A DNA stretch of 64,000 nucleotides, taken from positions 1,116,001 through 1,180,000 of the forward strand of contig NZ_JADYWE010000001.1 of NCBI RefSeq assembly GCF_015864955.1. The letters are read 5' to 3'. Numbering within the stretch: the first letter of the stretch is position 1; the number at the start of each line of letters is the position of its first letter. The DNA is from Salinibacterium sp. NK8237 (lineage in GTDB: Bacteria > Actinomycetota > Actinomycetes > Actinomycetales > Microbacteriaceae). The notes beneath the pieces are model-generated. The model ran no database searches and had not been told where the DNA came from. It worked only from the letters and a program-made list of their open reading frames with translations. Below are positions 35,648-45,988 of this stretch, piece by piece. The position numbers and the translations under genes are program-made.

Positions 35648-35962
35648 GTGCCGGCCCCTAGCGACGATTTCGTGAGCCGCGTGCTCGAGGTCGTCGAGTC
35701 GATCCCGCCGGGACACGTAATGACCTACGGCGAGGTGGCTGCCACGATCGGCTCGAGAGCCGCGCGGGCAGTCGGCACCGTGATGGCCCGCTACGGCTCA
35801 GAGGTGGCGTGGTGGCGCGTCATCCGTTCTGGCGGGCATCCACCCCTCGCTCACGAAGATCGGGCGCTCGTGCACTACGAGGCCGAATCAACGCCGCTGA
35901 AATGGATGCCCGACGGCAGCTATCGCGTCAACCTACGGTTAGCGCGACACCGCGCGCACTAA
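35648..35962 (+). CDS. Alkyltransferase-like (ATL) DNA-damage protein
   Basis: 104 residues matching the C-terminal DNA-binding domain of O6-alkylguanine transferases: VLEVVESIPPGHVMTYGEVA and RAVGTVMARYG (Arg finger region). The active-site P-C-H-R is replaced by AWWRVIRSGGH, with Trp where the acceptor Cys should be. That is the mark of ATL proteins, which bind O6-alkylguanine without transfer and flag it for nucleotide excision repair. Start is the GTG at 35648. Confidence 0.88.
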   Translation: MPAPSDDFVSRVLEVVESIPPGHVMTYGEVAATIGSRAARAVGTVMARYGSEVAWWRVIRSGGHPPLAHEDRALVHYEAESTPLKWMPDGSYRVNLRLARHRAH

Positions 35963-36018
35963 AGCCCGGCGGCACCAACTCAGCACCGCTGGGGCGTTGC
36001 CCGGTTGTGATTTTGCCC

Positions 36019-36032
36019 TGCACGTTTGTGCA
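36019..36032. promoter_or_regulatory. Inverted repeat, upstream copy, before glpF
   Basis: TGCACGTTTGTGCA, arms TGCAC/GTGCA around GTTT. The same 14-mer, in reverse orientation and with one mismatch, recurs at 36134-36147. Paired copies before a glycerol operon suggest operators for a regulator that is not encoded in the near neighbourhood. Confidence 0.5.
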
Positions 36033-36133
36033 CACGCTTCGAAGGTACTGTGAATGCGCACTACTGCTCAGACCCACCGAGCGCCGGGTTCTTGGTCCTC
36101 CACGCGGAAGCACCGTTACGAATGCTGGAATAG

Positions 36134-36147
36134 TGCACCAACGTGCA
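36134..36147. promoter_or_regulatory. Inverted repeat, downstream copy, before glpF
   Basis: TGCACCAACGTGCA; its reverse complement TGCACGTTGGTGCA differs from the upstream copy at one base. It is 115 nt from that copy and 89 nt before the glpF start, close to where a promoter would lie. Confidence 0.5.
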
Positions 36148-36235
36148 GCCTAAAACCCTGTCAATAGCCAGAAAATCAGACTACGTTTTCAATAGTTGAG
36201 AAACCGCCAAGAACCGAGGCGTGTAGACAACATCG

Positions 36236-37015
36236 ATGAAGATTGAGACGGTCAGTGTGGACAATCTAGGAACAATATTTCTTTCGGAGCTGGTGGGCAC
36301 CGCTCTCTTGGTCCTTTTGGGTACGGGTGTCGTAGCCAACGTAGCCCTCGCCAAAAACAAGGGCTTCAACGGCGGCTTCCTCATGGTCACCTTCGGCTGG
36401 GGCCTCGCCGTCTTTGCCGGTGTGATCGTCGCTTACAACTCTGGAGCGCACATCAACCCGGCCGTGACGCTCGGGCTCGTCGCCAGTGGAGCAACCGAAT
36501 TCAGCTTGGGCGTGGCCGTCACTGTGGGTTCGGTGCTGACATACATCGCCGCACAAATGCTCGGTGCAATCATCGGCGCTCTCTTCACTTGGCTTGCCTA
36601 CAAGCAGCACTTCGATGAGGAACCAGATGCCGGCGCGAAGCTCGCTGTCTTCTCCACCGGTCCTGCAATTCGCAGCTACGGCTGGAACCTCGTGACAGAA
36701 ATCATCGGCACGTTCGTTCTAGTCTTCGTCGTTATCGGATTCGGTCGCCAAGACCCGGGCGGCGGGCTTGCTGCCCTCGGCGCTCTGCCGGTAGCTCTTC
36801 TCGTTATTGGTATCGGCGCTTCGCTCGGTGGCCCCACCGGATACGCCATCAACCCCGCCCGAGACCTCGGGCCAAGAATTGCTCACGCCCTTCTTCCCAT
36901 CAAAGGCAAAGGGTCGAGTGACTGGAGCTACTCCTGGGTTCCCGTGGTCGGCCCCGTCATTGGTGGTGTTCTTGCCGGGCTCCTCTCGGGCCCGTTGCTC
37001 CCCGTCGTCGTTTAG
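36236..37015 (+). CDS. glpF: Glycerol facilitator (aquaporin family)
   Basis: 259 residues, six helices and two half-helices. The two channel boxes are HINPAVTLG and INPARDLGPRIAHALLP; the Asp after NPAR is the mark of glycerol-transporting members. It passes glycerol by facilitated diffusion and is followed after 71 nt by glpK. The ATG at 36236 has no clear ribosome binding site; a GTG about 6 codons later is possible. Confidence 0.93.
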   Translation: MKIETVSVDNLGTIFLSELVGTALLVLLGTGVVANVALAKNKGFNGGFLMVTFGWGLAVFAGVIVAYNSGAHINPAVTLGLVASGATEFSLGVAVTVGSVLTYIAAQMLGAIIGALFTWLAYKQHFDEEPDAGAKLAVFSTGPAIRSYGWNLVTEIIGTFVLVFVVIGFGRQDPGGGLAALGALPVALLVIGIGASLGGPTGYAINPARDLGPRIAHALLPIKGKGSSDWSYSWVPVVGPVIGGVLAGLLSGPLLPVVV

Positions 37016-37086
37016 CAGAACCAGACCGCAGTCTCCCTCGACTGCGCCTGCTCCCCCGTTAACAAATTGAAGAAGGAGACAGTCAT

Positions 37087-38601
37087 ATGACTAACTACAT
37101 TTTGGCAATCGACCAAGGAACCACGAGTTCCCGTGCAATTATTTTCGATAAAGCAGGCTCGGTCATCTCGATGGGTCAGCTTGAACATGAGCAGATCTTC
37201 CCCAAGGCTGGCTGGGTCGAGCACGATCCCCAGGAGATCTGGCGCAATACTCGCGAGGTCATCGGAAAGGCACTGTCCACCGCAAACCTGACGCGCCACG
37301 ACATCGCCGCGGTCGGAATCACCAACCAACGCGAAACTGCCGTTGTATGGGACCGCACGACCGGCAAGCCGATCTACAACGCCATCGTGTGGCAAGACAC
37401 TCGCACTCAATCGATCGTTGACCGAATCGCCAAGGACGGCGGAGTTGAACGGTTTAAGAGCATCGTGGGCCTTCCGCTCGCTACGTATTTCTCGGGAACC
37501 AAGATCGCTTGGATCCTCGAGAATGTAGAGGGCGCTCGTGAAAAGGCCGATGCTGGAGAGCTGATGTTCGGCACGACCGACACGTGGGTTTTGTGGAACC
37601 TCACCGGAGGAATCAACGGTGGCGTGCACGTGACGGATGTCACCAACGCTAGCCGCACGCTCTTCATGGATCTGGAAACCCTCGAATGGCGTCAAGACAT
37701 CCTCGATGTCTTCGGGGTGCCTGCCTCCATGCTTCCCGCCATCAAGAGTTCCTCTGAAGTGTATGGAACCGCTGAATCCAACAGCTTGCTTCGCGAAGTT
37801 CCTATCGCTGGAATCCTCGGAGACCAGCAAGCTGCCACCTTTGGTCAGGCCGCCTTCGATGCTGGAGAAGCCAAGAACACCTACGGCACCGGTAACTTCC
37901 TCATTTTCAACACCGACACCGAGATCATCCATTCCAAGAACGGATTGCTTACCACTCTTGGCTACAAGCTCGGAGATGCTCCTGCTCACTACGCCCTTGA
38001 AGGTTCGATCGCTGTAACCGGTTCGCTGATTCAGTGGCTGCGCGACAACTTGGGAATCATCAAGGATGCAGGCGAGGTCGAGGCTCTTGCTAAGACCGTC
38101 GACGACAACGGTGGAGCATACTTTGTTCCGGCGTTCTCCGGACTCTTCGCGCCATACTGGCGTGCGGATGCCCGCGGAGCCCTCGTGGGACTGACTCGCT
38201 TTGTCAACAAGGGGCACATCGCCCGCGCCGCGCTCGAGGCCACCGCATTCCAGACGCGTGAAGTCATCGATGCCGTGAACGCTGACTCTGGCGTACCTCT
38301 TACTGAGCTCAAGGTTGATGGCGGAATGATCGCCAACAACCTGCTCATGCAGTTCCAAGCGGACATTCTCGGAGTCCCCGTCGTGCGTCCCGTCGTCGCC
38401 GAGACGACCGCTCTGGGCGCCGCTTACGCTGCTGGCCTTGCCGTCGGTTTCTGGGATGGCCTCGACGACCTTCGTAAGAACTGGCAAGAAGACAGCCGCT
38501 GGGAGCCGACCATGGAAGAAGAAGAGCGCGAGCGCTTGCTCCGCACTTGGAAGAAGGCCGTAACGAAGACCTTCGATTGGGTTGACGAAGACGTCGAATA
38601 G
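37087..38601 (+). CDS. glpK: Glycerol kinase
   Basis: 504 residues. FGGY-family landmarks: [63 protein letters not shown] and [19 protein letters not shown]. It phosphorylates glycerol entering through GlpF to glycerol-3-phosphate. AAGGAG precedes the ATG. Partial GDPD at the right edge could feed the same pool from phospholipid. The histidine-loop phosphorylation site of low-GC Gram-positive GlpK was not sought in detail. Confidence 0.97.
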   Translation: MTNYILAIDQGTTSSRAIIFDKAGSVISMGQLEHEQIFPKAGWVEHDPQEIWRNTREVIGKALSTANLTRHDIAAVGITNQRETAVVWDRTTGKPIYNAIVWQDTRTQSIVDRIAKDGGVERFKSIVGLPLATYFSGTKIAWILENVEGAREKADAGELMFGTTDTWVLWNLTGGINGGVHVTDVTNASRTLFMDLETLEWRQDILDVFGVPASMLPAIKSSSEVYGTAESNSLLREVPIAGILGDQQAATFGQAAFDAGEAKNTYGTGNFLIFNTDTEIIHSKNGLLTTLGYKLGDAPAHYALEGSIAVTGSLIQWLRDNLGIIKDAGEVEALAKTVDDNGGAYFVPAFSGLFAPYWRADARGALVGLTRFVNKGHIARAALEATAFQTREVIDAVNADSGVPLTELKVDGGMIANNLLMQFQADILGVPVVRPVVAETTALGAAYAAGLAVGFWDGLDDLRKNWQEDSRWEPTMEEEERERLLRTWKKAVTKTFDWVDEDVE

Positions 38602-38619
38602 TCTTCCCACACTCCACAC

Positions 38620-38662
38620 AAGGCCGGTGTGACGCGCGAGAGCGCATCACACCGGCCTTTTT
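38620..38662 (+). terminator. Intrinsic terminator of glpFK
   Basis: A 12-bp stem, AGGCCGGTGTGA at 38621-38632 with TCACACCGGCCT at 38647-38658, then TTTT. It begins 20 nt after the glpK stop. Confidence 0.88.
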
Positions 38663-38719
38663 GGCATGTGGCTTAGGGGTGAGTTCGACACCTCTGGAGA
38701 GCACCGGGAGAGCGTCAGA

Positions 38720-40525
38720 CTAAACGAGCGAGTCTCGCCAGGCCGCGTGCAGTTGCGCGAACTTGCCGGAGCCCGAAATGAGTTCCTGCGGGGTGCCATC
38801 TTCGATGACGCGACCGTGTTCCATCACGAGCACGCGGTCAGCAATCGCGACCGTTGAGAGCCGGTGCGCGATGATGACGGCAGTGCGGTCGGAGAGCAGC
38901 GTCTGAAGGCCGGCCTGCACGAGGCGTTCGCTCGGGATATCGAGCGACGCGGTTGCCTCATCCAGAATCAGCACGACAGGGTCGGCGATGAACGCGCGCG
39001 CGAACGAGAGGAGTTGTCGCTGCCCGGCACTCACTCGACCACCACGCTTGTTCACGTCGGTGTCATAGCCGTTGGGCAGCGCCTCGATGAACTCGTGTGC
39101 GCCTACCGCCTTCGCGGCCTTCACGATCTCCTCGCGGGTCGCGTCGGGCTTACCGAGCGCAATGTTGTCGGCAACGTTGCCCGAGAACAGGTAGGCCTCT
39201 TGCGTGACCATCACGATTGCACGGCGAAGATCTTTCGGATGCAGCTTGCGCAGGTCGACACCGTCAAGCGAGACGGTGCCCTGGCTGGGGTCATAGAAGC
39301 GCGAAATGAGTTTCGCGAGCGTCGACTTTCCGGCACCCGTCGTTCCCACCATCGCGACCGTCTGACCCGCTGGCAGCTCAAGGTCGAACTTCGGCAGGAT
39401 CACCTTGTCGGCGTTGTAAGCAAATTCCACACCGTCGAACTTCACCGTTCCCTTGGCCTTGCGCAGGTCAATCGGAGTCGTGGGGTCAGCAACGGTCGGG
39501 CGCTCTTCGAGCACTCCCGAAATCTTTTCCAAAGCGGCAGCAGCGGACTGGTACGAGTTGTAGAACATCGCCATCTCTTGCGCAGGCGCAAAGAACTGAC
39601 GGGCATACAGCAGCGCGCCAAGCAGGGCACCGATCGCAAGGTCGCCGGTGGAAACCCGCAACCCACCCACGAGCAGGATCATCGCGAGAGCAACGTTTCC
39701 GATGAGAACCAGACCCGGGTCAAAGATTCCGAACAATTGGATGACGCGGGCGTTGGCATCCCGATAGTTCTCAACGAGACCGCCGAACTGTTCGCGGTTG
39801 CGCTCTTCTTTGCGGAACGCCTTCACCGCGCGGATGCCGGTCATGGTCTCCACGAAGTGAACGATCAGCTTGGCAGAGGCCGTGCGGGTTTCGCGGAAGT
39901 GCAATTGCGAGCGCACCTGGAACCAGCGCGTGAGGAACCCCAGGGGCACAAGCGCGCAGAACAGAATGACGCCGCTCACCCAGTCGAGTGAGAACATCGC
40001 GATCGCGATGAACCCCATGTAGAGCGCACCCTGCACGAGCTGATTGATTCCCGAGTCGAGTAGTTCACGAATCGCATCGAGGTCGCTGGTCTGGCGCGCG
40101 ATGATGCGCCCCGAAGTGTAGCTCTCGTGGAATTCAAGGCTCAGCCGTTGCGTGTGCAAGAAGACGCGCTTGCGCAGGTCGAACAGGATCGCTTGACTCA
40201 CGCGAGCGCTCAGCACGGTGTACCAGGCGATCATTGACGCGCCAACGATGCCCGTGAAGAGGTACGCGCTAACGACGAGCACGAGCGGCAACGTTTCGCC
40301 GTCGATGAGGGCGGGCAACGCGTTGTCGATGCCGTAGGCGATCAGCGCGGGGCCGGCCACTTGCGCGGCCGTGCTCACGACGACGACAGCCATCGTGAGA
40401 ATCACGCGAAGGCGCACGGGCGCGATCAACGATCCGAGCAGGCGCAGTGAACGCTGCCGAATTTGACGACTCTCGTCCTTGGTGTAGTCGTTGCGTTCTT
40501 CGCCGGAGGTTCCCATCACGCTCAT
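38720..40525 (-). CDS. ABC exporter half-transporter, canonical Walker B
   Basis: 601 residues: six-helix exporter domain (~35-320) and ATPase domain. Walker A is GTTGAGKST, the signature loop is [10 protein letters not shown] (Ala for the first Gly of LSGGQ), and Walker B is [12 protein letters not shown] with the catalytic Glu. It overlaps the upstream gene by ATGA and follows GGAGG, so the two are translationally coupled and form one heterodimer. Substrate unknown; lipids, drugs and peptides are all handled by such pairs. Confidence 0.93.
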   Translation of the reverse strand: MSVMGTSGEERNDYTKDESRQIRQRSLRLLGSLIAPVRLRVILTMAVVVVSTAAQVAGPALIAYGIDNALPALIDGETLPLVLVVSAYLFTGIVGASMIAWYTVLSARVSQAILFDLRKRVFLHTQRLSLEFHESYTSGRIIARQTSDLDAIRELLDSGINQLVQGALYMGFIAIAMFSLDWVSGVILFCALVPLGFLTRWFQVRSQLHFRETRTASAKLIVHFVETMTGIRAVKAFRKEERNREQFGGLVENYRDANARVIQLFGIFDPGLVLIGNVALAMILLVGGLRVSTGDLAIGALLGALLYARQFFAPAQEMAMFYNSYQSAAAALEKISGVLEERPTVADPTTPIDLRKAKGTVKFDGVEFAYNADKVILPKFDLELPAGQTVAMVGTTGAGKSTLAKLISRFYDPSQGTVSLDGVDLRKLHPKDLRRAIVMVTQEAYLFSGNVADNIALGKPDATREEIVKAAKAVGAHEFIEALPNGYDTDVNKRGGRVSAGQRQLLSFARAFIADPVVLILDEATASLDIPSERLVQAGLQTLLSDRTAVIIAHRLSTVAIADRVLVMEHGRVIEDGTPQELISGSGKFAQLHAAWRDSLV

Positions 40526-42321
40526 GAACTGACCTCCTGCTCTTCCTCTTCAAGACTGGATATGACGTAACGGTAGTGACTACTGGTCGCCAGCAGGTCG
40601 GAGTGCTTTCCGACCGCGGTGATCTTGCCATCTTCGAGAAGAGCAACGCGGTCAGCGAGCATCACGGTCGATGGACGGTGAGCGACGATAAGCGCGGTCG
40701 TGGAGCTCAGCACTTTGCGCAGCGCTGCCTCGACGAGCGCTTCGGTGTCGACGTCGAGCGCCGACAGCGGATCATCGAGCACGAGCACCGCGGGCTGTGC
40801 AGCAACGGCGCGGGCGAGCGCGAGGCGCTGCCGTTGACCGCCCGACAGGCTCAGGCCCTCTTCACCGACCAGGGTGTCGAGGCCCTTGGGCAGGTCGTAG
40901 ACGAAGTCGGCTTGTGCGATGCTCAAGGCTTCGCGCAGTTGTTCTTCGGTGGAATCCGGGCGCCCCATGAGCACGTTCTCGCGCACGCTCGATGAGAACA
41001 GCGTGGCATCCTCAAACGCCATCGCAAGGTGACGCCGCAGCTCAATCAGAGTGAGGTTGCGAATGTCGACACCATCGATGCTGATCGATCCTTCCGTCAC
41101 GTCATAGAGACGTGTCGTGAGGGCCGTGATCGTCGACTTTCCCGAACCAGTCAGGCCGACGAGCGCCATGGTCTCCCCCGGCTCAATACTGAGATCCATG
41201 CCGTTGACGAGGTCGGGAACATTCGCGGGTGAATCCGGGTAGCGGTAGTGCACGTTCGTGAATTGAAGGCGACCCTGGCTATCCGTGATCGTTTCGGGGT
41301 GCTCGGGGTCAGTGATCGGGTTTGCCGAGTCCATCACTTCAAAGAAACGGTCGGCGGCGGTGCGCGCGTCGAACGTCATCGAGAGCAGGAAGCCGATCGA
41401 TTCCACGGGGAACCGCAAGACAGTGGCCGTGGCAAAGAAGGCAACGAGGTCTCCAGCAGAGATGTTTCCTTGAACGACAAGCCACACACCGCCAAGAAGT
41501 CCGAGCGCGAACATGACGTCGGGCACCAGCAGCAGCCAGAGCCAGATGCCGGCGATAGCGCGGGCCTTCTCAATCTCGGTGCCACGCAAACTTTCGGCCT
41601 GAGCCGAGAAGCCGACGAGCGCATGCTTTCCTCGCCCGAATGCTTTCAGAACACGGATGCCGTGAACTGATTCTTCGACGGCGGTCGCGAGGTCACCGGT
41701 CTGGTCTTGGCTGCGGCGGGCCACGATCGAGTACTTCTTTTCGAAGACGTACCCGTAGATCCACAGCGGGATGGACGTGACGATAAAGATCACGCCGAGC
41801 ACCCACGAGATGTTCACGAGGAACAGCAGCCCCACGATGATTGTGAGCACGTTGACCACGAGCAAGACGAGGCCGAACGACAACCACCGACGGATGAGGT
41901 TGAGGTCGCTGACGGCACGCGACAGCAGCTGGCCACTCGGCCAGCGGTCGTGGAAGCTCACGGGCAGGTGCTGCAAGGTCATGTAGAGGGTGTTGCGCAT
42001 GCGCGCTTCAACATGGGTTCCCGGCGTGAGCACGAAGTAGCGACGAAGCGCGATCATGATCGCCTCGACAATGCCGAGCCCGAGGACGATGAAGAAGGCG
42101 GGCCAAATCTGGCTCGAGTCGCCCGACTGCAACGGCCCATCCACAAGCGAGCGCAACACTTGCGGGATGAGCAGCGCAACAATTCCGGCTGCGAGCGCTG
42201 CCGCCATACCGAGGTAGATGAACGGCATGGCCGATTGTGCGTACGGGTAAAGCCGGCGGATCGCCGTAAAAGTGCCAACCGCTTTCACGCGTTCTGGCTG
42301 GTCAGACTGTGGTGACACCAT
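40522..42321 (-). CDS. ABC exporter half-transporter, degenerate Walker B
   Basis: 599 residues with the same layout. Walker A is GLTGSGKST and the signature is a normal [11 protein letters not shown], but Walker B reads [12 protein letters not shown], with Asp in place of the catalytic Glu. The degenerate ATP site is thus this Walker B facing the partner's VSAGQ, and the intact site is the reverse pair, as known for TM287/288 and BmrCD. The ATG at 42321 follows AAGGATCC. Confidence 0.93.
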   Translation of the reverse strand: MVSPQSDQPERVKAVGTFTAIRRLYPYAQSAMPFIYLGMAAALAAGIVALLIPQVLRSLVDGPLQSGDSSQIWPAFFIVLGLGIVEAIMIALRRYFVLTPGTHVEARMRNTLYMTLQHLPVSFHDRWPSGQLLSRAVSDLNLIRRWLSFGLVLLVVNVLTIIVGLLFLVNISWVLGVIFIVTSIPLWIYGYVFEKKYSIVARRSQDQTGDLATAVEESVHGIRVLKAFGRGKHALVGFSAQAESLRGTEIEKARAIAGIWLWLLLVPDVMFALGLLGGVWLVVQGNISAGDLVAFFATATVLRFPVESIGFLLSMTFDARTAADRFFEVMDSANPITDPEHPETITDSQGRLQFTNVHYRYPDSPANVPDLVNGMDLSIEPGETMALVGLTGSGKSTITALTTRLYDVTEGSISIDGVDIRNLTLIELRRHLAMAFEDATLFSSSVRENVLMGRPDSTEEQLREALSIAQADFVYDLPKGLDTLVGEEGLSLSGGQRQRLALARAVAAQPAVLVLDDPLSALDVDTEALVEAALRKVLSSTTALIVAHRPSTVMLADRVALLEDGKITAVGKHSDLLATSSHYRYVISSLEEEEQEVSS

Positions 42322-42500
42322 GGATCCTTGACGAGAGGGATCCCTGCGTTCAGGGATCGCGATTACTGCGGGTCGCGTCGTGTGCGACCGTGAACCGCTG
42401 CTCCTCGTCGTGATTGGCGCGGGGCAGACAGCCTTTTAGAATATGCCCGCCCCGGCGCTTTCACAATCACTATCCACAAATTTTTTGACAGAGTCTCAAC

Positions 42501-43703
42501 TCAGCGGATGCGAACGGAGAGGCACGTGACGCAGCCCTCCATCTTCTCAAACTCAGACACGTCAACGGTAACCACGCGGTAGCCCAAGTTCTCGATGAGC
42601 GCCGCAGTCTGGGGAGCCGACGACGACATGAGAACCGCGTCATCCGACAGCACAACAACAGCAGCACCCTCGGCCTCGGGAACGGCCAAGAAGCGGTCGT
42701 ACAGGTCGACGTTGTCGACGAGGTCGGGGTACCCAATGATCGTGCCGTCAGGCAGGGCTGTGACGCCGCTCTTGAGGTGCAGCACCTTCTCAACGGGCAC
42801 CGCGATCACGGTGTAGCCGAGCGGGGTGACGATCGCCCGCAACTGGCGGATGCCCTCTGCGTTCGTGCGGCCCCCGCGACCGACGTAGACCGTCGAACCA
42901 ACCTTGAGAACGTCGCCGCCATCGAGAGTGCCGGGTTCGGTGATTTCGTGGAGTTCGAGACCAAGGTCGTCGACGCTCGTGCGCACGGCAACGATTTCAG
43001 CCTGGCGGCTTTCAGCGCCGGGGCTCGTGAGCACAGCAACCTCGCCGAACATCACGACGGTGTCTTCGATGAAAACAGAATCGGCAAGATCGTCGTCGGC
43101 AGCAACTTCGATTACCTCGAAGCCGTTGTCTTTGAGGGCCGCAACGTAGGACTCCCACTGCGAATCGGCAAGGTCGGCATCCACAGGAACACGGTCCAAG
43201 TGCGTGAGTTCTCCCTCAGCCATGCGCGAGGAAGGGGCGCGCACGAGAGCGGTGAGCGTGGAAGTCGACTGCGGGGCACGAGCAACCACGGCTGCCCAGA
43301 CGCGACGACCGACCGTGAGCGCCGTAATGATCGTGGCAACGACAAAGACAAGGTTCGTGCCGAGCAGGCTGGCCAAGATGAAGGCCATGGCTTCGGCGTT
43401 CCATTCCGATCCCGAAGCAATAATGCCGAGCGCGGTACCGAAGAACGCGGAAGCGATACCGATCACGAGGGCCGACACGGCGGTCGTGTACCAGTAGCGG
43501 TGAATCTCGAGTGCCGCAGCAAGCGAGTAGAGCAAGAAGAGCACCAACGCCATCGGCAAGAAGTATTCGGCGATTGTCGGCAAGTTTTCTGCCGCAGCAC
43601 CGTTCGACGTAAAGAACGTCAACCCGATCGCGAGATAGACGGTGCCGGCAACGGCAATTCCGGAAATAAAAGCTGCGGCCATACGCCGTTGTGCACTGAT
43701 CAT
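42501..43703 (-). CDS. Membrane-anchored dimethylargininase (DDAH) family protein
   Basis: 400 residues. The N-terminal ~130 are four hydrophobic helices. The rest is a guanidino-modifying hydrolase fold: TALVRAPS, DSVFIEDTVVMFGEVAVLT, EPGTLDGGDVLKVG, KVLHLKSGVTAL with the catalytic His, and the C-terminal EGCVTCLSVRI with the nucleophilic Cys. DDAH hydrolyses methylated arginines to citrulline and methylamines; arginine deiminase-like reactions are an alternative. The membrane fusion is not typical of soluble bacterial DDAH. ATG 43703 was preferred over upstream GTG and TTG codons. Confidence 0.88.
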   Translation of the reverse strand: MISAQRRMAAAFISGIAVAGTVYLAIGLTFFTSNGAAAENLPTIAEYFLPMALVLFLLYSLAAALEIHRYWYTTAVSALVIGIASAFFGTALGIIASGSEWNAEAMAFILASLLGTNLVFVVATIITALTVGRRVWAAVVARAPQSTSTLTALVRAPSSRMAEGELTHLDRVPVDADLADSQWESYVAALKDNGFEVIEVAADDDLADSVFIEDTVVMFGEVAVLTSPGAESRQAEIVAVRTSVDDLGLELHEITEPGTLDGGDVLKVGSTVYVGRGGRTNAEGIRQLRAIVTPLGYTVIAVPVEKVLHLKSGVTALPDGTIIGYPDLVDNVDLYDRFLAVPEAEGAAVVVLSDDAVLMSSSAPQTAALIENLGYRVVTVDVSEFEKMEGCVTCLSVRIR

Positions 43704-43741
43704 GCGCACCAACCTACCGGGAAGATTCTATGCGTTTGCCT

Positions 43742-43771
43742 TACGCCGGCTCCCCGTAGAGAGCCGGCGTA
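43742..43771 (-). terminator. Hairpin after purH
   Basis: An 11-bp stem, TACGCCGGCTC at 43742-43752 with GAGCCGGCGTA at 43761-43771, 17 nt past the purH stop. There is no T tract, so its strength as a terminator is uncertain. Confidence 0.55.
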
Positions 43772-43787
43772 CACCAGACAATATTTG

Positions 43788-45389
43788 TTAGTGGAAGAAG
43801 TGGCGCTCACCCGTGAAATACATGGTCACGCCGGCGTCGACCGCTGCCGCAATCACTTCTTCGTCACGGATCGAACCGCCAGGCTGAACCACTGCACGCA
43901 CACCCGCATCGAGCAGCAACTGCAGTCCATCCGCGAACGGGAAGAACGCGTCACTGGCCGCAACCGAACCCTTGGCACGGTCACCGGCCCGCGAGATCGC
44001 CAACTGGCACGAATCAACACGGTTGACCTGCCCCATACCGACACCGACGGATGCTCCGCCGTTGGCCAGCAAAATAGCGTTCGACTTGACGGCGCGCACA
44101 GCTCGCCACGCAAACTCAAGGTCGGCGAGAGTCTCGGCATCGGCGGCGTCGCCGGCAGCGAGCGTCCACGCGGAGGCCGGTGAGAAGTGCTTGTCGAGCT
44201 CTTGCACGAGCATGCCGCCCGAGATCTGGCGCAGCTCGCGGCTATCGCGCGCGTAGCCCTCAGGCAGCTGCAGCAAACGCAGGTTCTTCTTGGCCTTCAA
44301 GATTTCGAGTGCTTCAGGCTCAAAGCCGGGAGCTACAACAACCTCGGTGAAGATTGGTGCGATTGACTCAGCGGCAGCTTTCGTGATGATTCCGTTGGCC
44401 GCGATCACTCCGCCGTAGGCCGAGATCGGGTCGCAGGCGTGCGCCAAAACGTGGGCCTCCGAGATGCTGGCCGCAGTGGCAATTCCGCACGGGTTAGCGT
44501 GCTTGATGACCGCGACAGCGGGAGTGTCGTGGTCGAAGGCGGCGCGCAGAGCTGCGTCGGCATCCACGTAGTTGTTGTACGACATCTCTTTGCCACCGAG
44601 CTGCGTTGCCTGCGCGATTCCGGGCTGAGCGGCCACACCGTAGAGAGCTGCCTGCTGGTGGGCGTTCTCGCCATAACGAAGTACGGCGAGCTGGTCGGCG
44701 GCAACCTCGAGGTGCACTGGCAGTGTGGGGGCGGATGCCGCGGCATCCGTCTCACCGAGAAGCGCACCGGTCAGGAACCACTGCGACACAGCGGTGTCAT
44801 AGGCGGCGGTCTGAGCGAAAGCCTTGGAGGCGAGCGCGTAACGCTGAGCGAAGGTCGTGCCCTCCCCTGCTGCCGCGGCGATGATCTCGTCGTAGCTGTC
44901 TGGGCTCGTGACGATGGCGACGTTGGCGTGGTTCTTGGCGGAGGCGCGCACCATCGCGGGCCCTCCGATGTCGATCTGCTCGACGATGTCTGCGGGAGCA
45001 GCGCCCGAGGCAACCGTTTCCACGAAGGGGTAGAGGTTCACGACAACGAGGTCGAAGGCTTTGATGCCGAGCTCGGCGAGCTGAGCTTCGTGCGACTCAA
45101 GGCGCAGGTCAGCGAGGATACCGGCGTGCACGGACGGGTGCAGCGTCTTAACGCGACCATCGAGCGACTCGGGGAAACCCGTGACCGTCGATACCTCGGT
45201 GACGTCATAACCGGCTTCGGCGATCGTCTTTGCCGTGGAACCGGTCGAGACGAGCTCTACGCCCGCATCGGCAAGCGCACCCGCGAGGTCAAGGAGACGC
45301 GACTTGTCGCTCACCGAGATGAGGGCGCGGCGGATGGGAACGACATCGCGTTCGCGGAAATCGGCTGGGTTGTGGCTAGGGCCGCTCAT
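43788..45389 (-). CDS. purH: Bifunctional AICAR formyltransferase/IMP cyclohydrolase
   Basis: 533 residues. The N-terminal IMP cyclohydrolase domain shows [28 protein letters not shown] and [15 protein letters not shown]. The C-terminal AICAR transformylase has [12 protein letters not shown] (Lys-His pair) and [25 protein letters not shown]. It performs the last two steps of IMP synthesis, using 10-formyl-THF. It follows purN after 5 nt. Confidence 0.97.
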   Translation of the reverse strand: MSGPSHNPADFRERDVVPIRRALISVSDKSRLLDLAGALADAGVELVSTGSTAKTIAEAGYDVTEVSTVTGFPESLDGRVKTLHPSVHAGILADLRLESHEAQLAELGIKAFDLVVVNLYPFVETVASGAAPADIVEQIDIGGPAMVRASAKNHANVAIVTSPDSYDEIIAAAAGEGTTFAQRYALASKAFAQTAAYDTAVSQWFLTGALLGETDAAASAPTLPVHLEVAADQLAVLRYGENAHQQAALYGVAAQPGIAQATQLGGKEMSYNNYVDADAALRAAFDHDTPAVAVIKHANPCGIATAASISEAHVLAHACDPISAYGGVIAANGIITKAAAESIAPIFTEVVVAPGFEPEALEILKAKKNLRLLQLPEGYARDSRELRQISGGMLVQELDKHFSPASAWTLAAGDAADAETLADLEFAWRAVRAVKSNAILLANGGASVGVGMGQVNRVDSCQLAISRAGDRAKGSVAASDAFFPFADGLQLLLDAGVRAVVQPGGSIRDEEVIAAAVDAGVTMYFTGERHFFH

Positions 45390-45394
45390 GAGAT

Positions 45395-45979
45395 TCAGAG
45401 TTCCTTTAGGTTGATGCGATTGGTGGCAATGTCTTCGATCGTCTGCACGAGCAAGCGCCGTTCAATCGGCTTGATGCGGGCGTGCAGGTGTTCTTCGGTG
45501 TCTCCCGGCTCGATTGCAACGCGCTCTTGCACGATGATCGGACCGCTATCGACACCGTTGTCGACCTTGATAACACTGGCACCCGTCTGGGTCGCCCCAG
45601 CGGCAAGCGCATCGCGAACCGCGTGGGCTCCCGGGAACTCCGGCAGGTAGGCCGGATGAGTGTTGATGATGTTGGGCGAAAGCGCCTCGACGACGCGCGG
45701 CGGCAGCAGCTTCATGAAGCCACTCAGCACGACGAGGTCGGCGTTCCAGAATTGGATCTGCTCGAGCAGTTCATCGCCCCACTCGTCGCGGTTCTTGAAG
45801 TTCGACATCGCGACAGAGAAGGTGGGGATGCCGTAATGCTCGGCATGGTCGAGCCCGTCAGCAACGCGGTCGGCGCCAACGGCGACGACACGGGCGGGAA
45901 AGTCGGCACTCTCGGCCGCTTCGAGCAGGGCGGCGAGGTTAGACCCGCCCCCGGAAATCAAGACAACGAGTGTGAGCAC
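45395..45979 (-). CDS. purN: Phosphoribosylglycinamide formyltransferase
   Basis: 194 residues from a [21 protein letters not shown] is the phosphate loop, [20 protein letters not shown] has the catalytic Asn and His, and [12 protein letters not shown] the catalytic Asp. The position of the secondary His of the E. coli enzyme (GATVHFV) reads GASVIKV here. It formylates GAR in the third step of purine synthesis and is followed closely by purH. Confidence 0.95.
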   Translation of the reverse strand: MLTLVVLISGGGSNLAALLEAAESADFPARVVAVGADRVADGLDHAEHYGIPTFSVAMSNFKNRDEWGDELLEQIQFWNADLVVLSGFMKLLPPRVVEALSPNIINTHPAYLPEFPGAHAVRDALAAGATQTGASVIKVDNGVDSGPIIVQERVAIEPGDTEEHLHARIKPIERRLLVQTIEDIATNRINLKEL

Positions 45980-45988
45980 GCACCCAGC

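Noticed and set aside
36181..36200. Attenuator hairpin before glpF from AAAATC/TTTTC bases
   Set aside because: The arms are only about 5 bp of A/T pairs, too weak to support.
37012..38619. 535-codon minus-strand frame antisense to glpK
   Set aside because: Same reason; it covers glpK exactly and shows no conserved motifs.
45395..45979. PurN inactive because the GATVHFV His is replaced by Ile
   Set aside because: The catalytic Asn, His and Asp are all present and the gene is in its normal operon; the changed His is secondary.
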